A DNA stretch of 64,000 nt from Paenibacillus cellulositrophicus (GTDB lineage Bacteria; Bacillota; Bacilli; Paenibacillales; Paenibacillaceae), in contig NZ_CP045295.1 of assembly GCF_009363095.1 (NCBI RefSeq), positions 434,001-498,000 of the forward strand, written 5' to 3'. The notes beneath the pieces were generated by a model that saw only the letters and a list, made by a program, of their open reading frames with translations, did no database searches and had not been told where the DNA came from. Positions 6,928 to 15,680 of this stretch are shown here, piece by piece. The position numbers and the translations under genes are program-made. How positions within the stretch are numbered: the stretch's first letter is position 1; each line of letters begins with the position of its first letter.

Positions 6928-8034
6928 CTAATTATACTTTAAGGCTCCCAGCTTGCTGCGGATCCATGCCACCAGAAAGAGAAGCAGGCCGAACACAAGC
7001 ACTGAGAAGTCGAACCAGATGTGACTCGTCGCTAAATAACGTTCAAAATCAATATCGCTTGTAATGCCCCAATAGCTTACAACCAGGACCAAAAATCCAA
7101 GCGTAAAGGAGAGCGCCCGATAATTCTTGAGCCCCGTCCATTCGGCTATTCCCGTTACGGTTGCATAATGATAAGTGGCCAGCTCGATAAATGTGCCGGG
7201 CAGCCATACAGCAAGCAGCAAAGCATCGATGTGCTGAAAGAATTCACCGAGTGCAATATAACGAACGACTTCGATAAAGGGATAGTTCAACGTACTGGTA
7301 TACTCGCCAAAAAGGAATACAGATATAAGCCCGGATGCGGCCAATGTAATCATTTCACCAAACCAGGCAGTCATAACGAACAATGTTACCTTTCGTTTAT
7401 CGGACAATAACGGGTAATACAGCCCTAGCAAAATATACCCTGCAAACCATGTGAACGGAACGGTGGCTCCTTTGAGCGATGGTATAGGCCCTTTTCCCAA
7501 GATCGGCAAAGCGTTCGATAACTCCCATTCAGGGATTGTAAGAATGCTCAATATGACAAACACAACGATTGTAGCCGGTATAAACAACTGTGCCAACCGC
7601 CCAAGCACCTCGACGCCGCCCCTAGCCGTATAGGCAACAAGGAACATGATTCCGCCAGAGATGACTACGGTAGGGGTGTTTTCCAAAAATACAGAAGATA
7701 TGAAGTCGGTGTATATCCGCAAGATCACGCTGGTCAGATAAAAGGCATAGAACACGAAGATAAACCCTGCCGCTATACCCAGCCATTTTCCTAAAATACG
7801 TTTGCTGTAAACGATAATGGATTCTTCCGGAAACATCCGGCTGAGCCGCAGCATGGCCAGCACCATCATAATGCCGGTTAAATGTGACCATACGGGTGAC
7901 AACCACAAGTCCCGCCCCGCCTTCTCGCCCGCAATTTTGGGAATCAGCAGCAGCCCGTCATAGGCCATCAGGGAATAAAGCATAAATGCTAATTGCCCCC
8001 GGGAAATCTTTCCTTTATCCACCATCTCCAACAC
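6928..8034 (-). CDS. Spore germination receptor B subunit (GerB/GerKB family permease)
   Basis: A 368-residue polytopic membrane protein of the APC superfamily, GerB branch, with about ten hydrophobic segments. It starts with GKISRGQLAFMLYSLMAYDGLLLIPK, residues usual for endospore germination permeases. In spores the B subunit sits in the inner membrane and is implicated in germinant recognition. It is the last gene of the A-C-D-B operon, four bases after the D gene. Expression of such operons in the forespore is normally under sigma-G. The germinant is unknown. Confidence 0.92.
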   Translation of the reverse strand: MLEMVDKGKISRGQLAFMLYSLMAYDGLLLIPKIAGEKAGRDLWLSPVWSHLTGIMMVLAMLRLSRMFPEESIIVYSKRILGKWLGIAAGFIFVFYAFYLTSVILRIYTDFISSVFLENTPTVVISGGIMFLVAYTARGGVEVLGRLAQLFIPATIVVFVILSILTIPEWELSNALPILGKGPIPSLKGATVPFTWFAGYILLGLYYPLLSDKRKVTLFVMTAWFGEMITLAASGLISVFLFGEYTSTLNYPFIEVVRYIALGEFFQHIDALLLAVWLPGTFIELATYHYATVTGIAEWTGLKNYRALSFTLGFLVLVVSYWGITSDIDFERYLATSHIWFDFSVLVFGLLLFLVAWIRSKLGALKYN

Positions 8035-8038
8035 CTCA

Positions 8039-8263
8039 TCAACTTAATAAGCCGGAAAGTGGTCTGTAGAGCCACTCCACCCATCGGATGGGCCCTGGCA
8101 TTTCCGGAAATAAAACGGCCATCAGGGCGGCTATCCAGCTCAAGCCGGCAATTGAGACAAGCACAACCCGTTCCCGGACACGGCCGATGTCCAAGCGAAC
8201 CCACTCGAAACACGCGATGATGACGACGACCACCGTTATTCCCGCCACCTTCATCCAAATCAT
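8039..8263 (-). CDS. Small two-TM germinant receptor D subunit
   Basis: A 74-residue membrane protein with two hydrophobic helices (about residues 5-20 and 34-52) joined by a basic loop DIGRVRERV. Small two-helix D proteins encoded inside some ger operons modulate germination rate in Bacillus species, and this ORF matches them in size, topology and position. Its ATG overlaps the gerC stop (ATGA) and the gerB gene follows after four bases, strong evidence of real coupling. Sequence conservation of D subunits is weak, so the assignment rests on context. Confidence 0.72.
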   Translation of the reverse strand: MIWMKVAGITVVVVIIACFEWVRLDIGRVRERVVLVSIAGLSWIAALMAVLFPEMPGPIRWVEWLYRPLSGLLS

Positions 8264-9471
8264 GGCTTGGTACGCTCCTTATGCTGTCGTCCCAGTGGAA
8301 TGCTGTTCATACCGATGCGCCGCAGCTTCACGCTGGCTTCCACCTTGAAATCCATCTCTGGATAGAAACGGTTCCATTGCGGTTCAAGGCGGCTCCACTC
8401 ATGTGGATTTCTGCGTTTGATCGCTTCACCGAAAGCAAAAATATCAGCGTGCATACGCTGGGTATCACGGACGGTCTGTGTTACGACCTCCCGAATATGT
8501 TCAGCCGCCGCTGCTTCAAGCAAACGGGCATTTTGGGGTTCAGCCATAGGGAGACGAGATGTATTTTGGATCATATTGATCTCCGATTCGATTCGGATGT
8601 TCATTTGCCACTCCCCATTCTTACGGATTGGAATCAAACGAGACTTTGCAGCGAGGGTCGTATAGGTCACCCGGGCGGGAGACTCATTCCCTACGTTGAC
8701 AGTTTCGACATCGTTCTTCAATTGATTCGTTGCCCACTTTGCGGCGAGGAACGAGTTCCCCGTCAGCGTTCCGACCATTCGCCCCTGGTTAAAGACCGCA
8801 TAACCCTTGATGTAAGGCTCCCCTCCTCTGTCTCCTCTGTCCTCCGGGATATTAATGAAAGGGAGAACCGCTGTGTCCTCGTCGCTGCTTAGACGCTGAA
8901 CGAGCCGACTTAACGTCAACGGCTTATGAAACACGCGGGCAGCTTCGCTCTGCAAGAAACCCGCTTTGGTCTGTTCCAGCAAAAAATGCGAGTCGAAAAA
9001 ATCCAGAGCTTTTCCGTGAGTTACAAAAGGCATCACCCGCAGGCGAATTTCATTGACACGTACGAGGTAATCCAGCTGTTCGCGAAACCCGTCCCTCGCG
9101 AGCTCCTCCCCGACAACCAGCACCTGAAGCTGCCCCCAATAAATCGTTCTCGGCAGCTTCCATTGGAGCCGTCCCTGTGCATCGGCCGCCGTGTCACCGA
9201 TTGCGTACCGTACGATCGTCGTGCCTTTTCCGCCTTTCTGGCCACTGCTTTGCCCCGTTCCGCTCTGCTGCTGCTGTTGCTGCGGAGCGACGATTTCCAA
9301 TATTAGTTCGATGGCTCCATCCTTCGTCCGGTCTATTCCCGCACTCGTGACGATCGCCAAGCTGTTCACTTCATCACTGTCCCAGCAGCCGGTCAAGGAC
9401 AACAAGGCCGCTAATGGCAGTAGCCGTTTGCACAGTTGAATCAGGACAGATATAGACTTGTTTTTTCTCAT
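8260..9471 (-). CDS. Spore germination receptor C subunit (Ger(x)C lipoprotein)
   Basis: A 403-residue lipoprotein of the Ger(x)C family. The signal peptide ends in lipobox SLTGC with Cys29 as the lipidated residue, followed by WDSDEVNSLAIVTSAGID, the family hallmark (W-D/R-x-x-E-L). A Gln-rich stretch QQQQQQSG near residue 62 is unusual but lies in a loop. The C subunit is anchored to the outer face of the spore inner membrane and is needed for receptor function. It lies six bases after gerA and overlaps the D gene. Confidence 0.93.
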   Translation of the reverse strand: MRKNKSISVLIQLCKRLLPLAALLSLTGCWDSDEVNSLAIVTSAGIDRTKDGAIELILEIVAPQQQQQQSGTGQSSGQKGGKGTTIVRYAIGDTAADAQGRLQWKLPRTIYWGQLQVLVVGEELARDGFREQLDYLVRVNEIRLRVMPFVTHGKALDFFDSHFLLEQTKAGFLQSEAARVFHKPLTLSRLVQRLSSDEDTAVLPFINIPEDRGDRGGEPYIKGYAVFNQGRMVGTLTGNSFLAAKWATNQLKNDVETVNVGNESPARVTYTTLAAKSRLIPIRKNGEWQMNIRIESEINMIQNTSRLPMAEPQNARLLEAAAAEHIREVVTQTVRDTQRMHADIFAFGEAIKRRNPHEWSRLEPQWNRFYPEMDFKVEASVKLRRIGMNSIPLGRQHKERTKP

Positions 9472-9477
9472 ATCTTC

Positions 9478-11025
9478 TCAACGTTCGCCCCCGTTTCCCG
9501 GATTTGGCCGCTTCCCCGGTGCAAGTCGCCGGCGGTTGTTTTTTCTCGAGTAGCCCGGCCGCATGATCATGGTCCACCAAGGAGCTCGGACTACCGCATC
9601 CTTCATCTCGTTAGCCGCAAAAGGCGTGATCGGGGACAAATAAGGCACTCCGAAAGAACGCAATGTGCACAAATGGATTGCAATGGCAATCAGACCATAC
9701 ATGACGCCAAGGATACCGAGCAGACCTCCAGCCAGAATAAGCAGCAGGCGCAGCAGGCGGACCGAGAATTCCAATGAATAATGCGGGGCTGTAAATCCAG
9801 CGATGCCTGTAAAGGCGATGATGATCACGATCGGTGCCGATACCAGGCCGGCGGATACGGCGGCTTCGCCCACAACGAGCGCACCGACAATCGTTACTGC
9901 CGAACCGATTTGCCGGGGAAGACGAAGTCCCGCTTCCCTCAGCACCTCGAATGCCATCTGCATCATTAACACCTCCACAATCGTCGGAAACGGGATCTCC
10001 TCCCGTGAGGAAACAATACTCATCAATAATTTGTTCGGAATCATTTCCTGATGGAAAGTCAGAAGGGCGATATACGTAGCAGGAAGCATCAGCGAAATGA
10101 ATAGTGCGAAGTAACGAAGCATGCGCAGCAAGCTGGAGTATAAGGAGCGGTTATAGTAGTCATCTGCCGCCTGCAGCAAAGTAACGAGCGTTACGGGAAC
10201 AATCAGCACGTCAGGCGTACCGTCGACCAGGATCACGACCCTGCCCTCGAGCAATCCAGCCGCCGCGATATCTACCCTTTCTGTGAACTGTTGTTGAGGG
10301 AACGGGGAATAAGGATCGTCTTCAGTAAGCTCTTCAATGTAACCCGTTTCCAGGATACTGTCTATATCGATACGACTCAGGCGGTTCTCTACCTCTTGGA
10401 TCATGGCCGGCTTTGCAATGCCCTCCATATAAGCGATATAAATCTCGGTTTCCGTATCGCGTCCAATTCGAAGCGATTTTAATTTAAGGTTGACGCTTTG
10501 GATCTTCCGCCGCATGAGTGACAAGTTCGTCGAGATCGATTCGGTGAATCCTTCACGGGGCCCCCGCAGTGATGTCTCGGTCTCCGGTTCCTCCACCGAC
10601 CGTTTATCCCATTTCGCGATCTTCAGCACCAGAGCCCGGTCGCAATCCTCAAGCAGCAGCAAAGGATAACCTTTAATCAGTTGTTTGGCGCACGCATAAG
10701 CATCGACGGATTCCTCGATAGACCCGATGGGTAAAGCCAGGTTTTTGATGGAGGAAAAATCCTTGGGCTGGCCTTCCGCCAGCATCATGAGCGGTCTCAA
10801 AACGTTGTTATCGATCTCCAGTCTGTCCGACATGTCCGGAATATAAACCAGCTGAGCATCCAGCTCCATGCCTATCCGGAAGGGGCGAAAGACGACATCG
10901 TCGGCGTTCCCCAGTATGCCCTTAAGCGTTTCGACGTTCCGGTCCAGCGATGGAACTAGCTCCGTACAATAGGACGAAGGCATTTCACCCGTTGTTTTTA
11001 AAGGAAACGAAGTCCGTTTTTTCAT
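9478..11025 (-). CDS. Spore germination receptor A subunit (GerA/GerKA family)
   Basis: A 515-residue GerA-family protein. A soluble N-terminal half (to about residue 290) contains SEIYIAYMEGIA-like and DIDSILETGYIEELTEDDPYSPFPQ family segments. About five hydrophobic segments follow, with PATYIALLTFHQEMIP and LREAGLRLPRQIGSAVTIVGALV motifs typical of GerA. It forms the ligand-gated channel of germinant receptors, releasing ions when a germinant binds. It is the first gene of the operon. The basic C-terminal tail (RKNNRRRLAPGKRPNPG) is variable in the family. Confidence 0.94.
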   Translation of the reverse strand: MKKRTSFPLKTTGEMPSSYCTELVPSLDRNVETLKGILGNADDVVFRPFRIGMELDAQLVYIPDMSDRLEIDNNVLRPLMMLAEGQPKDFSSIKNLALPIGSIEESVDAYACAKQLIKGYPLLLLEDCDRALVLKIAKWDKRSVEEPETETSLRGPREGFTESISTNLSLMRRKIQSVNLKLKSLRIGRDTETEIYIAYMEGIAKPAMIQEVENRLSRIDIDSILETGYIEELTEDDPYSPFPQQQFTERVDIAAAGLLEGRVVILVDGTPDVLIVPVTLVTLLQAADDYYNRSLYSSLLRMLRYFALFISLMLPATYIALLTFHQEMIPNKLLMSIVSSREEIPFPTIVEVLMMQMAFEVLREAGLRLPRQIGSAVTIVGALVVGEAAVSAGLVSAPIVIIIAFTGIAGFTAPHYSLEFSVRLLRLLLILAGGLLGILGVMYGLIAIAIHLCTLRSFGVPYLSPITPFAANEMKDAVVRAPWWTMIMRPGYSRKNNRRRLAPGKRPNPGNGGER

Positions 11026-11209
11026 TTAAGGAGTCACCTTACCTATCCTGTTGGGTCAATTTCTCATGAATGGCATGCTTTACACCCTCCCATTATGTTT
11101 TCCCAAAAAGACCATTTCATTTCTGCATTTCTTTCTGATTGCGCAAATCCGTCACATGATGTATATTGTTTTTACATTGACATTACTGCAGGTCTAAAAA
11201 GGAGGAGCC

Positions 11210-11812
11210 ATGTCACCTCGTACCAAAGAACAGAATGACGCGATCCGCGAGATGCGGATGAACCAAATCATGCAGGCAGCAGCGGAAGTATATTTGGAGA
11301 AGGGTATCCAATTGGAAATACGCGATGTTGCGGTCAAGGCTGAGCTCGGCTACGGAACCGTGTATCATTACTACAAAAATAAGCACATGCTTTTGGAAGA
11401 TTTATTGTGGGATGCCCTATATCGGACGGAGTCGGCAGTACAATCTGCTATGACCGGAGACGGCGGCAGTTTGCATACAGCGGAGTCGTTCTCCAGGCTG
11501 CTTCTGAAGGAATGCATCCAAGATCCCTCCGTATTTATATTGCTTAAAACGGTCGCGGATAACTTTCATCACTTCCCGGGCAACCGGTTTATCAAGCTGT
11601 CAGACCATTTTCAGGATCGGATCTATATACCGTTTGTGGAAATGATTCGTGATGGAACCGGTTCTAAATCACCGGAGAAGATAGCTAATCTGATATTTGG
11701 CTCGCTGGTTGGCTGTGCAGCATTGAACATCCACCACAATATGCGCAATGAGACGGATGTCGAAGGCATCATTGACGTGATTTTTTCAGGCATACAGGCA
11801 AAGGAGAGATAA
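11210..11812 (+). CDS. TetR-family regulator
   Basis: A 200-residue protein with an N-terminal TetR helix-turn-helix (IMQAAAEVYLEKGI..., then LGYGTVYHYYKNKHMLLEDL) and a helical ligand-binding domain that I cannot assign to a subfamily. AAAGGAGGAG precedes the ATG. It is five bases upstream of a methionine aminopeptidase gene and therefore almost certainly co-transcribed with it, an unusual pairing. It is divergent from the ger operon, but nothing links the two functionally. Confidence 0.88.
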   Translation: MSPRTKEQNDAIREMRMNQIMQAAAEVYLEKGIQLEIRDVAVKAELGYGTVYHYYKNKHMLLEDLLWDALYRTESAVQSAMTGDGGSLHTAESFSRLLLKECIQDPSVFILLKTVADNFHHFPGNRFIKLSDHFQDRIYIPFVEMIRDGTGSKSPEKIANLIFGSLVGCAALNIHHNMRNETDVEGIIDVIFSGIQAKER

Positions 11813-11817
11813 TCGGA

Positions 11818-12570
11818 ATGATCACCCTGAAATCGAAAGCGGAAATTGAACAAATGAGAAAAGCTGGCCGAATTGTCGCTGCTTTTCATCAAGCCATTGC
11901 AGGAATGATCCGGCCGGGAGTCACAACGCTCGACATTGAGTTGTTCGCTGTGCGGTTCCTGAAGGAGAATAACGCCAGGGCTTATACGGTCGGCTACAAC
12001 GGCTATCCGTATGCGACTTGTGCGTCTGTCAACGACGTCATTGCGCACGGTTTTCCGAGCCCTAAACCACTCAAGGAAGGCGATATCGTCACCATCGATA
12101 TTGTCGCGGAAGCGGATGGCTGGATCGGCGATTCAGCTTGGAGCTATGCAGTTGGCGAGGTGTCGGAAGAAGCCCGTAATTTAATGCGGGTAACGAAGGA
12201 ATGCTTATACCTTGGTATCGAAATGGCCGTCGTCGGAAACCGGATCGGTGATGTGATGCACGCGGTTCAAAGCCATGCGGAGCGCAACGGATACTCGGTG
12301 GTGCGGGATCTGCTCGGTCACGGCGTGGGACGCGAGATGCACGAGGAACCTAATTATCCCCATGTCGGGAAGCCGGGCAAAGGATTCCGCTTGAAGGAAG
12401 GAATGGTTATGACGATTGAGCCGATGATCAATGCCGGAAAAGCATTCATGACGGTTGATGCCGACGGATGGACTGCAAGAACCGCCGACGGCTCACTTTC
12501 TGCGCAGTACGAGCATACGATCGCCATAACTGCGGATGGACCGATCATATTGACCGAACAGAAGAATTAG
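11818..12570 (+). CDS. Methionine aminopeptidase, type I
   Basis: A 250-residue metallopeptidase that removes N-terminal Met. All pita-bread-fold landmarks are present: substrate His in NDVIAHGFP, metal ligands in TIDIVAEADGWIGDSAW (two Asp), GHGVGREMHEEP (His), TIEPM (Glu) and SAQYEHT (Glu). Housekeeping map genes normally sit with secY/adk/infA in the ribosomal cluster. Here it sits with a TetR regulator, so this is probably an additional conditionally expressed copy. It ends at a strong terminator (12578-12610). Confidence 0.93.
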   Translation: MITLKSKAEIEQMRKAGRIVAAFHQAIAGMIRPGVTTLDIELFAVRFLKENNARAYTVGYNGYPYATCASVNDVIAHGFPSPKPLKEGDIVTIDIVAEADGWIGDSAWSYAVGEVSEEARNLMRVTKECLYLGIEMAVVGNRIGDVMHAVQSHAERNGYSVVRDLLGHGVGREMHEEPNYPHVGKPGKGFRLKEGMVMTIEPMINAGKAFMTVDADGWTARTADGSLSAQYEHTIAITADGPIILTEQKN

Positions 12571-12577
12571 ATTCAAC

Positions 12578-12610
12578 AAAACCCTGCCAGCACATAGCCG
12601 GCAGGGTTTT
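12578..12610 (+). terminator. Rho-independent terminator after map
   Basis: Arms AAAACCCTGCC and GGCAGGGTTTT, 11-base loop, eight bases past the map stop. Confidence 0.9.
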
Positions 12611-12690
12611 CATCTTTCTTAATGATGCCCTTCCCCTTTTCATCGTCATTGTAAAACGCACCATCTCCGCAAGATGATCTCAAAGTTATT

Positions 12691-13554
12691 TTATAAAAAG
12701 GGCTTTAACAATGTCTCAGTGGCATTCCATAACAGACTTTGCGTGTTGGGATCCCCGCCGGGATGTACGGGAGTGATCGCTTTCCCGGAACCGACATTAA
12801 AATACCCGCCTGTAACATCCCGATACCTTGAATCCGTGACCAATTGAACGATGATCCCCGCACCTCTCCGCGGATCCCCAATTTTTAAAAATCGCAATGC
12901 TTTCTCGAGAACCGATGAAAACGCTAGCTCACGTCCCAGACCCGTAACGTTGAAACCGGGATTAAGCGCATTCACTGTGATGCTTGTTCCGTCCAACCGC
13001 CGCGACATTTCACCCGTAAACATGATATTCAACAGTTTCGTCTTTCCATAGATTTTGGAGGAACCCCATCGCGAAAACTCCGCTGTGTCAGTAAGGTCTT
13101 GGGGCAGCTTAAGTTCCCCGTGATGGCGGGAGGCTTCGGAAGCTACATTAATAATTCTTGCTTGCTCAGCATTCTTCAGCGAAGGAAGCAGCAGATGCGT
13201 CAGCAGCCAAGGCGCTAAATAGTTGACCGCTACCATCTCCGGGTATCCATCCTTGGTAATACGTTGTTCGAAACCATGCAAGCCCGCATTGTTTACCAAT
13301 ACATCAATTTTAGGATAAGCAGAGCGTATTTCATTCCCTACCTGTCTGACTTGGTCCATAAGTGAAAGATCACCGAAAAAAAAGTCCACCTTTGCATTGG
13401 GGGCATGCTGGCTAAGTATATCTCTCGTTATTTCCGCTGCCCTTTCGCTCCTCGCCGTTAATATTAGATGGGCGCCTTGCTTAGCCAGGCTAATGGCTGC
13501 CAATTGTCCTAAGCCTCTCGTCGCCCCTGTTATCGCAATAATTGGATCGTACAT
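12691..13554 (-). CDS. Short-chain dehydrogenase/reductase
   Basis: A 287-residue classical SDR related to retinol-dehydrogenase-like/WWOX-like enzymes. It shows cofactor motif TGATRGLG, structural NNAG, catalytic region INVASEAS and active site YGKTK. GGGGAGG precedes the ATG. It oxidises or reduces an alcohol/carbonyl with NAD(P)(H); the substrate is unknown. It is divergent from a MarR regulator, with two matching palindromes between them, so it is probably the regulator's target. Confidence 0.88.
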   Translation of the reverse strand: MYDPIIAITGATRGLGQLAAISLAKQGAHLILTARSERAAEITRDILSQHAPNAKVDFFFGDLSLMDQVRQVGNEIRSAYPKIDVLVNNAGLHGFEQRITKDGYPEMVAVNYLAPWLLTHLLLPSLKNAEQARIINVASEASRHHGELKLPQDLTDTAEFSRWGSSKIYGKTKLLNIMFTGEMSRRLDGTSITVNALNPGFNVTGLGRELAFSSVLEKALRFLKIGDPRRGAGIIVQLVTDSRYRDVTGGYFNVGSGKAITPVHPGGDPNTQSLLWNATETLLKPFL

Positions 13555-13622
13555 GATTTATTCCTCCCCGATTCCTTACTTAGATGCATTGAACTTGATG
13601 AGTGCTTATATCTTTCATATAA

Positions 13623-13665
13623 TTGATATATCTCAACTATATTTAATTGTTTGATATATGTCAAA
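13623..13665. promoter_or_regulatory. Two MarR-type operators between SDR and MarR genes
   Basis: TTGATATATCTCAA (13623-13636) and TTTGATATATGTCAAA (13650-13665) share the pattern TTGATATAT-S-TCAA and start 28 bases apart in the divergent intergenic region. Their size and symmetry fit MarR dimers. Confidence 0.72.
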
Positions 13666-13691
13666 TATTTTGGAATCGATGGGAGTTTATT

Positions 13692-14141
13692 ATGGACAAT
13701 AACAATCACGAAACCGGGAGAGCGCAGCTGGAAATCCATCTTGGTCAGCAGTTGAATGCCCTGTTAAGCGCTTCCCATGCCCTTCATGTAAAAACGGCGG
13801 CTGTATTTGATCCGAACTTGCAGCCCGCTGCGTTCCTGCTGGTCCGATGGCTTCTAGCCTACGGTCCGTCCAGCGCTACCTCATTGGCTGAATCCTTGGC
13901 TATGGACCGCAGCTCCGTAAGCAGACTCGTCGCCCAGCTCAAAAAAGCAGGTTATGTTCATAGCGAACCCGACCCCCATGATCGCCGCGGCGTCGTGCTG
14001 TCTGTAACTGATTTGGGACGCGACAAAGCCGTTCTGGCCATGAATGAAAAAGGAGCTGAATTTTATCACCGCATTTCGGACTGGGACGACTCCAGCCTGG
14101 AGGCTTTTATTCAGATGCTTAAGCGCTTTAATGGTTTGTAA
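13692..14141 (+). CDS. MarR-family transcriptional regulator
   Basis: A 149-residue winged-helix protein: LQPAAFLLVRWLLAYGPSS, SLAESLAMDRSSVSRLVAQL recognition helix, and the wing HDRRGVVLSVTDLGRD with the MarR-type D-x-R-x-x motif. The start at 13692 is chosen for its GGGAG site; a longer in-frame reading from 13647 lacks one and overlaps the operator region. It is divergent from the SDR gene and probably represses both genes through the two palindromes upstream. A perfect terminator follows at 14160. Confidence 0.88.
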   Translation: MDNNNHETGRAQLEIHLGQQLNALLSASHALHVKTAAVFDPNLQPAAFLLVRWLLAYGPSSATSLAESLAMDRSSVSRLVAQLKKAGYVHSEPDPHDRRGVVLSVTDLGRDKAVLAMNEKGAEFYHRISDWDDSSLEAFIQMLKRFNGL

Positions 14142-14159
14142 AATAGAACGTTTAACAAA

Positions 14160-14189
14160 AAAATCACCGGCATACATGCCGGTGATTTT
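14160..14189. terminator. Bidirectional terminator between convergent genes
   Basis: A near-perfect 14-base stem, arms AAAATCACCGGCAT and ATGCCGGTGATTTT, separated by two bases. It lies between the MarR gene (plus) and the sigma factor gene (minus). Confidence 0.88.
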
Positions 14190-14219
14190 CAACCTCAGAT
14201 GGTACCCTTATACAGGCAA

Positions 14220-15443
14220 TCATCCACTGATATACTCAACCATTTTCTTATGCAGTTCGAATTCAGAACATTGAAAGATTCCGTTAAAATCATGCGGATT
14301 ACGGATCACTTTGTTTAAAGTATCCATTCCATATTGCTCAACAACAAATTCGACGAACATATAGGAGAACTGGAATCCTTTCATCGTTTCAAAATCCCAA
14401 GTATCATCATTTAACTCATCAAATGTTGGGATCGCCAAATTGCGGATGGCATCTTCTGTCGAGCCTTTAATAAAGTCTTGAGTCATTTGTTTCGCTTCAT
14501 ATCCGCCTATCCCCTGCCTTATCCATTTCGGAGCCGTGCTATTAATTTCATTAATTAACCACATGGTGAACAGATGGACCGTGCTTTTCAGGATGGATTG
14601 ATACGTATGCTCAGGTCCTGGATTCAACGGTGATACGATTTTAAGAATATGTCCTTCATATGTGCCCATAAACCAATTGGGTGCATCGGCTTCGCCTACA
14701 GCTCGATGAAACGTTGGAAGATCCGGGTATATTTCAATCACTATCTTTTGTGATGGATGATAGTTGTATTTTGTCGAGATACGCTCTACATTATTGCTGA
14801 GTTCAGCAAACAAATCTTGTTGAACCTTTTTCAAACGTTTGCTCGTGCTCTCGCTGCCACCCTTATCTACAATTGAAATCAAATCTTGAATAGACATGAT
14901 GGTAATTTCCCCCCATTCTTTCAATTCTTTTTTTAGTCTTTCCAGTGATCTGTACAATCTGTTCTTTACGGCACTCTCACGCATTCCAATGATGTTGGAG
15001 ATTTCAGATAAGGTCAAATCCACAAAAAAACGTAGTGCAATTATTTCTTGGTCAACCTCATCTAATTCTTTTAGCGCAGCTCCAATATCAATTCGAAAAT
15101 CAACAAATTTTGTAAACTCAAGGGAGATCGACTGTGACTCATAATCTGTAAAATCAAAAGGAGATTCTTTTTTTCGTGACAACCTCCGGTATTCGTTTTT
15201 GACGGTGTTCTGAGCAATCTTAAATATCCACGTGAATAAATTAGAGCTGCCTTTAAAGCTCTGAATGTTTTCGACAGCTTTCAAAAATACCTGTTGAGTC
15301 AAGTCATCCGCAACCATCGGGTTTAATTTCAGCGAAAAATAGTTGCGGATTCTTTGACGATACTGCTCATACGCTCTTTCAAAGCTTGTGATGATCGCCT
15401 GTTCATCCGGATAAACAGGTTGTGTGTCGTGAGCTCCTGACAT
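14220..15443 (-). CDS. ECF sigma factor fused to a degenerate gluzincin (peptidase MA)-like domain
   Basis: A 407-residue protein in two parts. Residues 18-95 are sigma region 2 (NPMVADDLTQQVFLKAVENI; LFTWIFKIAQNTVKNEYRR) and 125-175 are region 4 (LTLSEISNIIGMRESAVKNRLYRSLERLKK). From about 215 to 407 there is an extra domain whose order resembles peptidase-MA/gluzincin folds. TVHLFTMWL at 288-296 sits where HExxH is expected, and PKWIRQGIGGYEA at 305-317 resembles the downstream P-x-W-x-x-E-G-x-A-x-Y element. Only the first His is kept, so it is probably non-catalytic and may sense or bind something. No anti-sigma gene is adjacent. Confidence 0.75.
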   Translation of the reverse strand: MSGAHDTQPVYPDEQAIITSFERAYEQYRQRIRNYFSLKLNPMVADDLTQQVFLKAVENIQSFKGSSNLFTWIFKIAQNTVKNEYRRLSRKKESPFDFTDYESQSISLEFTKFVDFRIDIGAALKELDEVDQEIIALRFFVDLTLSEISNIIGMRESAVKNRLYRSLERLKKELKEWGEITIMSIQDLISIVDKGGSESTSKRLKKVQQDLFAELSNNVERISTKYNYHPSQKIVIEIYPDLPTFHRAVGEADAPNWFMGTYEGHILKIVSPLNPGPEHTYQSILKSTVHLFTMWLINEINSTAPKWIRQGIGGYEAKQMTQDFIKGSTEDAIRNLAIPTFDELNDDTWDFETMKGFQFSYMFVEFVVEQYGMDTLNKVIRNPHDFNGIFQCSEFELHKKMVEYISG

Positions 15444-15680
15444 GATGTGAACCTCCTCTTGATTTACAATGAATTAGACACCAGAGGGAGCCAAAAAGCC
15501 ACGTACATTACAAAAAAATATTATGTAATTACATCGCTATATCTTTTACAGCTTAAAGCAGCTCTCAATAGTACATGATCTCTTTTCTATACAAAAGAAA
15601 ATAGGCCACCGATGATATCGAAAGCCTATTTCCAGCACAATTCATTCTACATCATAGGAATGACATCGTCACCGAATCAC

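Noticed and set aside
14220..15443. Active metalloprotease fused to the sigma factor
   Set aside because: The HExxH motif is lost (H-L-F-T-M) and the third ligand is not conserved, so catalytic activity is not supported.
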